From Saksenaea vasiformis B4078 (Eukaryota; Mucoromycota; Mucoromycetes; Mucorales; Saksenaeaceae), in assembly GCA_000697055.1 (NCBI GenBank), contig JNDT01001985.1, positions 1-43,652 of the forward strand: DNA of 43,652 nucleotides, given 5' to 3'. The translations under genes were made by a program, and so were the position numbers. This document shows, one piece after another, positions 23,085 through 34,046 of the stretch (its first letter is position 1; each line of letters starts with the position of its first letter). The notes beneath the pieces are model-generated. The model was not told where the DNA came from, did not search any database, and saw nothing but the letters and a program-made list of their open reading frames with translations.

Positions 23085-24484
23085 TTATTGCATTTTTTGT
23101 TGGTGAACTGGTCGGTGGACTGGTTTCACCCGAAGCATACGGAAAACCAATGGAAGTACTAAAAAGTAGCCGATCGCGACGATGTACAATGTATATCGAA
23201 GGAGCGTCCTATAACCCGAGACATGATGTGAGAAAAGACTATAAAATAAATGAAGATGTTTCTTACCGGTAGTCCATGGTCGATGTGGCAGGGTAGAAGG
23301 AATGGGAGGGGTTATGATGATGTTGCATTGAAGGGGAGGAGTTGGAGGCGGGTGCCGTTGCGAAGAAGGCAAGACACATGAACATCATGGTGAACATTTT
23401 GTTCTCCGACTTTTGTTGTTGACGTTTTGTTGTTGTTGCTGTTGCTCTGCGTTTATAGGGTCTTCTTTCTGGTTTTGGGATGAGTTCGGCCAGGGCGGCA
23501 CGTTGCGCGGCTCTTTCGCGTAGGATACGTTGGCGTTCTATCTTTTCACGTTCCTTTGCTTCTTTTCGTTCGCGGGCCAGACGTTGTTGTTCCATTTCTT
23601 GGAATTCACGCTTCTGGGTTTGGAAGCGAGCGAGGACGGAGCCGCCGTTGGGGAGTTGGGCCAAAATCTGTTGCAGGATGCGATTTTCACGATCGACCAG
23701 ATCATTGGTGTGCTTGAGATATTCAATGTATTCGGTGGCTTTGTGAAGAATGGTTGCCTTGTTTAATTTTTTGGCGACGGGAACACCATCGACAATTTTA
23801 TCGGATTCTTCCGAATCCTCGTCCTCGTCATCCTCCGATGAGGTGGCCTTGGCTTTGTACAAAGCCGGAACGACATTTTTAAGTTCCTGGATCCGGTCAT
23901 TGATATTATTCCGGTACCGACGCTCGATAGCATTGTGTGCCACCTTTTTATGAATGAAATCTTCATCCAATTTTCGCTTACGGGCCCCCGTTTCGGACTT
24001 GTTGCCTAAAGATTTTGAAAGGTTTAATTTTTTTTCTTTCATTTTCATTTTCATTTTCATTTTTTTTTCTTTACTGTTTGTGCTTACTTGGTGGGTTGGT
24101 TGGTATGGTCATAAAGGCAGCATCGCTAAATGAATAAAGCGGAAATTGGAACGGTTGCATAGCATCGTCTTTCTGTTGTGGTGGAGACGGTGGCAGCGGA
24201 CAACAGCAATAATCAGCTGTCAATGGTGACGGTGTGGATGTGACAGCTGTCATTGGTGTTGTAGTAGTAGTAGTAGTTACCAATGATGGTGGTTGGTCTT
24301 TTGTTCCATTAAGCCAGTCGAACATGTCAAAGTCGTTATTGCCAAGTAGATAGTCGGTTGAATCAATAGGTGATGTATTATGATTCAGGGGATGGCCAGC
24401 TTTATTTGCATCTTGCGATGCTAATTCGGGATCAAGGTAGGCATTATCAAATCCCAAATCGACCATTTCCTGTTGTAATAGCAT
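23085..24484 (-). CDS. SREBP-like membrane-anchored bHLH-leucine zipper transcription factor, short form
   Basis: Expected to sit in the ER membrane and release its N-terminal bHLH part to the nucleus when sterols or oxygen are low. Exons in order: 24484-24088, 24005-23267, 23208-23085; introns of 82 and 58 bp; 419 aa. Residues 1-130 are an acidic and Ser/Thr/Pro-rich activation-like region. The bHLH starts VAHNAIERRYRNNINDRIQEL (about residues 153-173) and has the Tyr in ERRYR that marks the SREBP subfamily instead of Arg; an acidic loop of about 30 residues precedes helix 2. A charged helix follows, then a hydrophobic span MFTMMFMCLAFFATA at about 336-350, a loop rich in Ser, His and Pro, and a second span at about 384-403. 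Only about 16 residues follow, so the large Scap-binding regulatory domain is absent. A 28-bp intron alternative was passed over for the 58-bp one. Confidence 0.83.
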
Positions 24485-27366
24485 AATAATAAAGTGGAAG
24501 AAGTAGAAGTAGTAGTGTCAATAAGGAACAGGAAAAAAAAAAAAGAAAAAAGGGTTCTAGCCTCTAGTTATATTGTGTGTGTGTGTGTTATGCTAACGTA
24601 ACATGCCATTTTTTTTCGATCCGTTGCATTTCATGTCAATTAGGAATTGATTGGATAGGATTCACAGTATGCCTCACGCCACTTCTCTACACGTGGATCC
24701 GCATGCCGCTTTTAGGTGAACTGAGCCAGCATACCGCCGACGGCCATTTTGCCCGCTCAGATCCGGGTTCAACAAAGGAAAGCATCGGTTATTACTTTTT
24801 ACTTCCTATTTTTATTTTTTATTTTTTATTTTTTACCAAGGGTTCAATGGACTTGGTCTTACCTAAGGCTTCCTCATTTTTATTTCCGTCCCTCCGGATA
24901 CAAGCTTCCCTTACGCTTTCCCCTTTTTATCTACTGGATGACTAAACCCGTTCGCTACATGTTTCATACAATGGCTGACAAAAGAAAAATGTCGGCAAAC
25001 AACCTTTCCCTTTGGAAAAACGGCCCATTTTTTCCACGCTCAGGAAAAATAAAAAAAAATTGTTAAGGTAAAATGGATCACCGCGGGTTTCTTGGTAATC
25101 AAGTAAACAATTAGAAATCATTTCATTTACAGACATTACCAGACAAGCTATAAAAGGAATTCATGTTTCTTTCTAATCGCACACATGTCCCACGTGAGTT
25201 CATCTTGATTGTTGAGCATCGATGAAAAGGTTTTCCTATCATGTTCCACAAAACACGTCGGAAGGCTAATGATGGCTGGCCAAAGTGTTATCCGAAAAAG
25301 GGTCCGCCCAGGGAACAATGCAAGCCCATCAATTACTTTTCTGGATCCGGTCACAGTGTCAGTAACATGTTATGTTTTCTTTCCTTCTCTATCGACTAGT
25401 AACACAGACGCTAATATATTCCGTAATGCTATCCAGAAATCGTGCTTTACTTCCCGGCTGAATAAAGACACATGGGATTCTGTACGATTTTTCTTTTTAA
25501 TTCAACTTATTCCTCCTCCGCCAAGTTTGTCACCTCTATTTTTCTTACCTGACTAACATATCATGTCATTAGAGAATGCTTTCTTTTTTTCCAACTTCCC
25601 TCATCAAAGTGCGACCAGCACCATTTAGGGCGTTTATAACGGCCATCGAAAACGTGTATTTGCTTTTATCTCTCAAATCAAACGTAGTTAAGCGATCATA
25701 GGTTCTTGGCACACGCCACCACTCGGTGCTCTTTCAGACAAGGCTATATCATACATTGTATCCTTTAGCTGGCTTTACTGGGGACTTGTAACGCGTTGGA
25801 GCTTGTAGGTCAAGCTATTTTCCTTGTAAACCATCTGAGCTTTGTACTATGCAATTTTAGAAGTTGCGGCGTTGTAATAATTTTCTTGCATTCTCTTTTG
25901 TCGTCTTTATAGCTGCCTGGAAGCACCACGTACTTTTTGAATTTCAGCAAATGCTCATGAGTGTTGCTTGCATAGCCACAAATGGGAAGAGAGTTATATT
26001 AAATAGTCTGATGCTACGGTGCTCCAAGGGCGACATGTCTCGTAGCAGAGTCTACAACAATGGCATAGTTTCCGCTATGTAGCCATACCATGGCATTATC
26101 TCGGTAGCGAAATGCCAAAGGCTACACAATAATGCTTTCATACGCAGAATGCACACCTATTACCTTAAAGCGTACTCCGGAATTGTTGTGGACCTTGTCT
26201 GCTTCGTTGGATAGAGATACAATCCCCAACAAAACAAATGGAACATATTCACTGAAAGCGTATGCACCCTCCATTTTGGATTTCTGAGATGGATCCTTTT
26301 CATGTTTTCTATGGCAATAACATTATTTAAGTGTCAATAAGTTACCGTATCCCCTTGTGCACCACATACCTCCTGCATTTGGCGTGGCTCATTCGATTTT
26401 TCATAAGAATGCAAATCAGTATTATGATTTTCTAGACTTATGGTCGACTGCTGCCTTTTTTTTTTTGGTTGCCATTTTTGCGCTGTGCAAATCCATCTCG
26501 ATAACCCATTTTTCCTTTTATGAGAAAGTGCGCGCGAAGGGAGCAAGAGGGAATGCAAATCTTTGAAGAAAGTAAAGACATGGACTCAAAACTAACACAA
26601 GAATAATAATAATACAGCCTGGGAGTTAACCCGGATCAAAGGGACCGTGATGCATAGCCATCTGGTACCACTTTTTGATACATTGCATCCGCGTAAAACA
26701 GAGACAAAGAAGGGAAATCCACACGCATCCGGTTTCATCAAATGCATGAACAGCCACGTAATATATAAGCCGACTTCCTTTCTTTATTCTTCAAGATGTT
26801 CCAATTGCGATAAGAGCAATATGGAACATGCGGGGAGAGATGTGACACAAACCCTCGATCATTGACATGTATTGTTTCATTTCGCGGAACAGCCGACGTT
26901 CTCCGTCATTGCAAAGGGCTATTTATTAAACTAGTTATTTTTATAGGGAATGACGAGGAAAAGGAATGATTGCTTGTGGCTGTTGTAACTAACAAATGAA
27001 CTTGGAGACCCCGTCTGCTTGCTACGGGGAATTCCGAAACGCGCTCCGTAGAACTTTTATCATCATCATCATCAAACCGGTAAAACAATTTGCCAGTGTA
27101 AATGAATGCAAATCTTTTGTTTGGGATACCTCAGCCCAGTAAGGGTGGGACTAATCTCTTCGATTTTGAATATGATCATGTAAAAAGGTGAAAATCAAGC
27201 CATAGCCGCACCCATAAGCACCGTTGTTCTTACTGCAGATCTTTAAGCTTTTTTTTTTTCGAAAGAACCGAAATTTTTCTTTTCTTTTTTTTTTTTCCTG
27301 AAACTGGGGAAACCTACACCTCAAACGTTTTTCCTTCCTTCCTTCCTCCATTACTTCTCATCGTCA
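24485..27366. other. 2.9-kb spacer between two divergently transcribed bHLH genes
   Basis: No gene with family resemblance was found on either strand. Contains the SRE-like and E-box sites noted separately, scattered homopolymers and a few short unconserved open frames. Confidence 0.5.
24674..24695. promoter_or_regulatory. SRE-like site and E-box upstream of the SREBP-like gene
   Basis: TCACGCCAC at 24674-24682 matches nine of ten positions of the sterol regulatory element consensus ATCACSCCAC, and a palindromic E-box CACGTG follows at 24690-24695. Both lie about 190-210 bp upstream of the start codon at 24484. A further CACGTG is at 25191-25196. The sites are seen; their use is inferred. 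Confidence 0.4.
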
Positions 27367-27899
27367 ATGACAACGACAACAACAAGCAGTACAACAGCCG
27401 CAGTAAAGAAACATGACGATCTAACATCGAGTCCATCACCAAGTCCATCACCAGCAGGTAGTATTTTTTTTTCCCACGGTTTATGCAGAGCCAGGTACTC
27501 ACTCACCTCCTTGCAAATGGCCTTTAAAGAAGTGGGTGAGAAACGAATGGCGGCCAATGACCTGAGTCGTTCACGTAAAACACGAAAAGCGCCACATGAA
27601 TTATTGACAGAAGCCGAGAAAAAGGCAAATCATATTGCCTCGGAACAAAAGCGACGACAGAATATTCGGATGGGATTTGATCAACTAATAGAGATAGTAC
27701 CAGCATTACATCAAGGTGCTCGGAGCGAGGCTTTAGTTCTACAACAATGTAAATGACCAGTCTACTATTCTTTTTTTGGGAGGAAACTAAAATAATTTCC
27801 TTTTTGTCAGCGGTGGACCACATTAAATACCTGTTAGCTGTAAAGCAAGATCTGAAAGAACAAATCCGGGAAATCCAGCATTTTCTCGGTGAAGGGTAA
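27367..27899 (+). CDS. bHLH transcription factor, Ino4/Mlx type
   Basis: Exons 27367-27457, 27530-27748 and 27811-27899; 132 aa. The basic region and helix 1 read KANHIASEQKRRQNIRMGFD, followed by QLIEIVPAL, a short loop, EALVLQQCSVDHIKYLLAVK as helix 2 and a leucine-containing C-terminal helix ending FLGEG. The SEQKRR core and the LVLQ...HIKYL pattern resemble yeast Ino4, which pairs with Ino2 to control phospholipid genes, and animal Mlx. The DNA contact Glu of bHLH proteins (E in SEQKRR) is kept, so E-box binding as a dimer is likely. The first intron is 72 bp, divisible by three and free of stops, so its removal is not forced by frame; a retained form would insert 24 residues before the bHLH. 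Divergent from the SREBP-like gene. Confidence 0.72.
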
Positions 27900-28181
27900 A
27901 GTCAATAAGCCGAGATAACTAAAGAGAGTAACTTAAAAAAATGTGATAGGAAATATGATGACGAAGATGCAAGTTGAAAAAAAAAATAAGGCTTATCCCG
28001 ATGAAAATTGTGTTCTAACCTTTAATTTCATAGTCTTCAGAGGATGATGTGATTTTTTCGTCGTACTGACGATCCATTTTTTTTTTTGATTATCCTTATT
28101 TATGAGTTTTTAATGACCGACAATTTACATGGAAAAAGAAGAAAAAAAAAGGGAGAATAGAGAGAATGAAAAAAAGAAAAT

Positions 28182-29426
28182 TTATGATACGTTGATGGTT
28201 CGCAAAAAATGTTCGTTATGCTGGCGAATGTATCCCGAATAAGTGCTTTTAGGTGTGCCGATGAATGTCAGTGCTCGTGCTGCTACCTCGGCGTCAACAA
28301 GAGGCATGAATATATCTTTGATTTCTAGTTCACGGAAGTCTTGAAGGGAAAACAGACACGGAAAATCCGAATAAAGTTGTGCAAAGCGTTCTTGTGGATG
28401 TGGTGCATCCGTTGCCATGAAGACGACTTGTAAGCGAGAATCAGAGGAAGAGAGGGAGACACATTCCTGAAGAAGTCGTGTGCGATTGGCTTTATGTTGG
28501 CTGAGGCTCTGGACCGCGCTGTTGTCCTTCGCGCCACCTCCCAGCTTTTTCAGCGAGGCCCGGACCCCCTTCACCGTGGCCGCCGCTAACCTACGGAAGG
28601 CGCCATCCCCTTGTCGCAGATGAATACTCACATAGTTCGCGGGTCCTCCGAGGCTGTCAGCTATAGCTGCGGCATTCTTCAGGACATCCGGATGCACCAC
28701 CACGAGTTCCTGCCTGAGTTTCTCTCTTAACGGAAAGAGCTCTTGGCTATGATTGAGCACGAGCCGATGCGAGCCGAATAATGAGCCAAATAGCATAAAT
28801 TTCTCTGGACGACGGCGTAAATCATCCATTGCTAACCATGACGCAAACTTGTCATGGTATTTTTGCTGCGCGTTGGTTTCATAGAGCTGATAAGAATAGC
28901 GGGTGGGATCGGGTAACGTGTAAACAAGGGAAGCATTCCGTTCGTCCAGCGGTACATCCCAATGTTTCTGGAAATAGTTTCGGCGCATATTTAGACGGTC
29001 GATCACTCGGATGCCATAGCGTTCCAAAGATGAAAGATCAAAAACGCTTCGAACAGGAAAGGGGATATAACGACGAAAATCGTAGCATCGACCTGTTGTA
29101 TAGCGACCAGGACATTCATCCAGTTTCATTTCTAACTCAGGTGATGGCTTCCAGACCGTGCCGATGCCGAGATTAAGTTCAGGTAAGATTAATGTCCGAT
29201 TCAGGGCCTTTGCTAGAACGAGTGCGTTGACTAAGGATACACGTTGGTTATGCAATCCTGAATGAGGTAGATACGTCAAATATTTTTCATCGACAGTTTT
29301 TGCTATAGCATTATCCGATCGAGTAAAATCTCGGTAAGACAAGTGCAACCGTAAAGCACAGAGGAAAAATGCCAAGGCCAGAGTGCGTATCACCCAAAGT
29401 TTATGTGAACGTTTTGATGCAAGCAT
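28182..29426 (-). CDS. GDP-fucose protein O-fucosyltransferase-family protein, type II membrane
   Basis: Single-exon gene of 414 aa starting at the ATG at 29426; the frame is open further upstream through a poly-Phe stretch but without an ATG. A signal anchor WVIRTLALAFFLCAL lies at about residues 10-25, so the catalytic part would face the Golgi or ER lumen. Family features are the N-terminal nucleotide-binding pattern YLPHSGLHNQRVSLVNALVLAKALNR-like segment (residues about 52-77), the central VSIHLRQGDGAF, and a C-terminal TFIGTPKSTYSGYI, all typical of the PF10250-type fucosyltransferase fold in fungi. Two N-glycosylation sequons are present. The actual sugar and acceptor are unknown. Convergent with the Ino4/Mlx-type gene, and downstream of the bZIP gene on the same strand. 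Confidence 0.72.
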   Translation of the reverse strand: MLASKRSHKLWVIRTLALAFFLCALRLHLSYRDFTRSDNAIAKTVDEKYLTYLPHSGLHNQRVSLVNALVLAKALNRTLILPELNLGIGTVWKPSPELEMKLDECPGRYTTGRCYDFRRYIPFPVRSVFDLSSLERYGIRVIDRLNMRRNYFQKHWDVPLDERNASLVYTLPDPTRYSYQLYETNAQQKYHDKFASWLAMDDLRRRPEKFMLFGSLFGSHRLVLNHSQELFPLREKLRQELVVVHPDVLKNAAAIADSLGGPANYVSIHLRQGDGAFRRLAAATVKGVRASLKKLGGGAKDNSAVQSLSQHKANRTRLLQECVSLSSSDSRLQVVFMATDAPHPQERFAQLYSDFPCLFSLQDFRELEIKDIFMPLVDAEVAARALTFIGTPKSTYSGYIRQHNEHFLRTINVS

Positions 29427-29715
29427 AAGAAGGTAAAAAAGAAAAAGATAAAAAAAGAAGAACAAAAATCAACTATTTAAGAAAAAGCCAAGAAAACACT
29501 ATAATCAAGACCAATCCTACCAAGGTAACTGAGTTGCTTATCTTAACTTTTTTATTGTCATTTTTTTCTTTGGGCAATTTCTACATATATAGGATAAGCC
29601 TGGTTGCACAAATTGAACAAAAGATCGACCTTCTTCCTTGGTTAGCCTTTTTAAACTTTTTTTTCTTTCTTTTATATTTTTACTTTATTCTCTCTCTCTT
29701 TTTTTTTTCTTCGCT

Positions 29716-30729
29716 TTATGGCTGACTTCCATTTTCCTGTTCCTTAACCACTACTACTGGATTGGTAGCCTTGATTTCATCTGGTTTATTCTCCAGACAT
29801 GCAGATGGATGTTGTGACGGTTGCGATGGCTGTTGTGTTTGCGTTGTTTGTTGAGGTGGTTGTTGTTGTTGCGATGCTTGCTGTTGCTGTTGTTGTTGTT
29901 GATGTTGCGACGAAGCTTGAGATGCTGCCGCCATCACAGCAGCTGCTGTTAATCCTCCTGTTGGCATGTGCATTCCCAGTTTGGCATTAAGTTCCTCCAC
30001 CTCCTTCATCAACCGATAACTTTCGGAACTCTGAAGCGTACCCATCGCTAGTTTTGTATTGAGATCTTCAACTTGCTTATGCAAACGTGCATTTTCCTCT
30101 TCCAATCGACTAATTTTCTCCTCCATTTCTTGGATATATTGTTTCTTCTTTTTGCGACATTCTTTTGCTGCTACTCGGTTACGCAATAACCTTCGCTGAC
30201 GACGTTCATCATTGGTCATATTACGAACATTGGTGCGTTTACTGTCGTCTGCTGAATCTTGTGAAGGTGGTGCTTGTGGAGGTCCAGGTAAAGCCGTAAT
30301 GACATTGCCCTGTAACTGTTGCAACAGATTGGAGGTCAGTCCAGGAACTGCCATGGGCGACACCATCGCCTGTGCCAAAGACGACGCTGTAAGATTAGCC
30401 AGATCCTGACCGGTAGCCTGCGCATAGGACTGTAAGAGTTGTTGATGTTGTTGCTCTGTTAACAAAGAAAGAGCGGCAGCTTGACTATGATCCTCATTTC
30501 CCTTTTCACCAGCTTCTACTTCTTCTTCCTCGTCTTTGATATCTTCATCCGTTTTACGTGATTTGCTCTTAGCCCCATCAAGTTCTTCAGAAGCTGTACG
30601 CTTTGTCACCTCTTGCGTTGGTTGAGTTGGGGAAGGTGCTTGTGGTGATGATGAATCATGGGCTGCCGATGGTTCTTCAACCACAGTCGGCTGGGATTCT
30701 TGCTGCTGGTTTGTGCTATCAGTCATCAT
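29716..30729 (-). CDS. bZIP transcription factor, CREB/ATF type
   Basis: Single exon, 337 aa, beginning with two Met codons. The bZIP lies at about residues 172-235: basic region RRLLRNRVAAKECRKKKKQY followed by MEEKISRLEEENARLHKQVEDL with leucines in heptad register. The NRVAAKECR core is of CREB/ATF type, which recognises TGACGT-containing sites. The N-terminal half is acidic and Ser/Pro-rich, and the C-terminus has long Gln tracts (about residues 275-310) typical of activation domains. A CRE-like near-palindrome sits directly upstream of the start. No kinase-inducible domain was recognised. Confidence 0.85.
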   Translation of the reverse strand: MMTDSTNQQQESQPTVVEEPSAAHDSSSPQAPSPTQPTQEVTKRTASEELDGAKSKSRKTDEDIKDEEEEVEAGEKGNEDHSQAAALSLLTEQQHQQLLQSYAQATGQDLANLTASSLAQAMVSPMAVPGLTSNLLQQLQGNVITALPGPPQAPPSQDSADDSKRTNVRNMTNDERRQRRLLRNRVAAKECRKKKKQYIQEMEEKISRLEEENARLHKQVEDLNTKLAMGTLQSSESYRLMKEVEELNAKLGMHMPTGGLTAAAVMAAASQASSQHQQQQQQQQASQQQQPPQQTTQTQQPSQPSQHPSACLENKPDEIKATNPVVVVKEQENGSQP

Positions 30730-30738
30730 TCAGGTGTG

Positions 30739-30752
30739 TGACGTATACGTAA
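30739..30752. promoter_or_regulatory. CRE-like near-palindrome upstream of the bZIP gene
   Basis: TGACGTATACGTAA consists of two CRE-type half sites facing each other, one strand TGACGTA and the other TTACGTA, ending about 10 bp upstream of the first ATG. It matches the expected target of the encoded CREB/ATF-type protein, suggesting autoregulation, though it would lie in or next to the transcribed leader. Confidence 0.4.
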
Positions 30753-33700
30753 GGTCGACCACGACCAATTTTTTTATTTTCTGAAAAAAGACGCAAGTCA
30801 CGCAAAAATTGCCAAAACCGGAATCACATGCAACTGTTTTCAAATGATATCAGAAGCAAAGGTTCTTTCCCCGTAATTCCTGTCAATTACTGGTTAATAT
30901 TCATCGCAGAAGAGACTTTTCTTGTACTTTTAGCCGCAATTATTGTGTTTTGAGCAGACAACTGATCTAATTCCGTCAATTGCGTACATGGAATTGTGCT
31001 TTTTACAACGGTAGAATCGTTGAAGAGGCAAATTCTATCGGCACGATAATGTCAACAAAAACATGAAGCTCTGGTGTTGTAACTACTTACTAGAAAGTGG
31101 ATAGTGTCATTCATTCCAAGCTAGCGGTGATAAGGTATCTCGTTTAAAAATGACTGCGATAGATTCAGAATCAGCAACGTTTTCATTCATTCTACTATCG
31201 ATGATGGTAGTGAGGTCACCTATGCTTCACCTTGAGTTTGCAATTCCGTCCTGTCAACTAAGCTAGCGAAAAATTTGGTCCTGTGCTTGCTGAAAAATGA
31301 TTGAGGCCTTTGAAAAATCAAATCAAATCGAATAGGTCAACGTTTTAGTATCCATAAACAATTTCTTGGCAAACATGTATTCCTAATTCAGTGATTTAAA
31401 GCTGCCTGTTTTCTTCTTCAGCGCATACGCTGAGAGTACAGCAGACTAAGAAGTCCATTGCTCATATTCAAAAGTGATAATGTAGCAAAATAATAGGCTG
31501 AAAAACCAAAAATGGATTGCACAAGCCTAACTGGGTATGTGTTGACAAAAAAATTCAAAAACTTAAAACACTACTGGGTAAGAATTTTCTGTTTAGAAAG
31601 GTCTAATAATCGACGAGAAGTCACCTTATGGCTCTGATCAACCGTGCACAATGTCAATTTTCCATAACCCCGCACTATATTGCATGCTCGTGCATCTCTA
31701 TTTCATATTTCTTTTTCTTTAAACAATGAATTCGCCATAGAAAGCATTGAGACTGAGCAACCCTCATTATTACAGTCATAGTTGGTATATTTCTTTTTTT
31801 TTTTCACTTGTTATCAGTACCAGATTGTCTATACACACTATAACCTCGATTTCTATTATTTAATACCTTTCTCAGGTTTGCAGTCACCGTGAGGTTGCGA
31901 AAGACCAAAAAGAAGGGGGAATGGGATATGACCAATCATGAATCCCTAACTCAGACAGCTACTTTCTTATGCATGGAGCAAGTTTGGACAGGGTCTCTTT
32001 CTCCTTATTCTTTCATAACGAGGCTGTCAGCTCGTCATCTTTGGTGTCAATGGAAGAAAGTTCTTAATTGATCGGCAGGCAATCACAACGCGATATAAAA
32101 AGAAAAGACATCACTGTGGGCCAACGTTGTACAATGCTTCCGACTGCTCACAACTTTTTGTCACTTCCCTGAAGTAAATCCTTGCCAAAAGCGGCAAACG
32201 GCTGTGGATAGTTCGTAGCACGTTCCTCACTGTGCATATTGATAAATCTCTCTGTTGCCTTCGTCAGATTCGACCGGTCCGGCTCAGAGTTCTCTATTGT
32301 GGAGCCCTTTGTATACCACAACATCTGCGTCCAGGTCTCTCGTTACTGAAAGTAATGGGTCTTTAGGCGGGTGAAGTCACTACGAATTTCCGGAGATTCG
32401 TGGGAAGTTTGTAATGAAATCTATATATCTACTTCCGCGGTAGTGCAAGATGTAACTGGGCTACTTCTTCCAATATTTGCTACTTGATATCTTACTGGCG
32501 GGAATTTCTCGTGTTTAACGTGTGCGTGTCCGGGACCTCGCATTATTTCATTTCTTAATGAAGCTATTTTGCACGTCGCAAATTCATAAAGTGATTGCAA
32601 ACATTTTTATAAAATACGACGTCCAACTGTTAGCAACAGAGACACCTGTCAGATATGGATCTGCGTTGGTCTAGTAGACTATTTCGCGTGCTGAAAAGAA
32701 TGGAATGCATCCACATTGGCAACGTCAAATATCTTCCAGTGAGGCATTGAGCTTTTCGATTTGGATGTACGATCTCTGCTGCAGCCAGACAAATCAATAG
32801 CAGTCTACAGCCAACCTTTGCAAAACAGAAAGTCCCGTTCATTCTTATATCTTCAGGAGGTTTTCAATTTTATTCTAACAGCGGATATATACGTAACTGG
32901 ACAATACTCCTTTTAGCCACTCGGTGGCTCTCTCAGAGGCTAATACACAAGTCATGTTATGTATGCACCCATAATCAGAAATTGACGTTTCGATGCTATT
33001 TCTTGTAACATTTCTTTTTATCAAGAACCTCCTTAATTTGTGTTTCCTTGCAGCGTGTTTTCTCACGGTGTGTTCTGCTGCTACATACTGTTGCAACATC
33101 CTTGCGAACAAGCATTCTTGAGATGTGGAATACAAAAGTTCATCGAGAGCAAGGGTCTATCATATAACCGGAGGAAAAGAGGGGAACCGACTACTTTATC
33201 ATCAAATATGACATCATGACTGGTATAAAATGCATGCGTGGACCCTAAATGCTGTCTTCTCATTTGAATAAGGCAAAATTACAGAAGTTAACGGGCCGTA
33301 TCTGATTGTAATTGATACCTTCCTTCGGAGACGTTCCCGCGTAAATAAGCAAAACGTGTCCACTCGTTCGCCTAGCCATATATATTGCTGTATATTCCGC
33401 AATATTCTTTCAAGGATTCCAGACCCTCCAAGATCTGTTGAGGGTGCTGTTGCCCTTTGGCCCTAGTAAATGAAATGATTGATTCCATGGTAACGGCGGA
33501 GGAATCAGAAAATTGGTGTGTGATGTGGTAGTACCTCCTCTCTCTCTTTTTCCCAAATAGAAGAGCCGTTTCTACATAGGGTGCTAACCTACATCCATCC
33601 ATCCAATCAAGTTGCGTGTTGACTGTTGAAATATCCAGTATGTATAGATGAAGAAAGATGATGAGGACGATAAGGAGTCATGCTGAGGTTGGCGATTTAT

Positions 33701-34046
33701 ACACTTTATGGAGTTGCATTTTATTTTGTTCTGCACATATAGACAAAAGGATAGGGTTTATATGTACATTTGAAATAGAGCTCTGAGTTTGGGAGGAATA
33801 AGGCCATAGATTAAGGGGTAAACGGAGTCATTTAACTTTTCACTTTGCCGTTCCTCATTACATCGTTGGAGGAAGTATTCTTTTTTTTTTCTTCCTCTTC
33901 TTCTTCTTTGTTTTTTTTTGTTTTTTTTACTCACGTTTCTTTTCTTTCTCTTCTTTTTTCCGTTCTACTTTTTTTATATCCCTTAAAAAATTATTAAGGG
34001 GATCTTTCCTTGTTATTACAACTTAGTATACATAAAAAAAAGAGCT
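30753..34046. other. 3.3-kb stretch without a recognisable gene
   Basis: Both strands hold only short frames with many stops. A pyrimidine-rich tract at 33875-33980 probably belongs to the promoter of the following plus-strand gene. No repeats with clear boundaries were found by eye. Confidence 0.45.

Noticed and set aside
23239..23266. A 28-bp intron in the SREBP-like gene
   Set aside because: The next acceptor downstream gives a 58-bp intron of normal size, also in frame, and places the second membrane span correctly.
25758..25766. U12-type donor GTATCCTTT
   Set aside because: It lies in a gene-free spacer with no coding sequence before it and no proper branch site after it; a chance match.
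29427..29465. Longer start of the O-fucosyltransferase-family protein through a poly-Phe stretch
   Set aside because: No ATG is present there; the ATG at 29426 sits just before the signal anchor.
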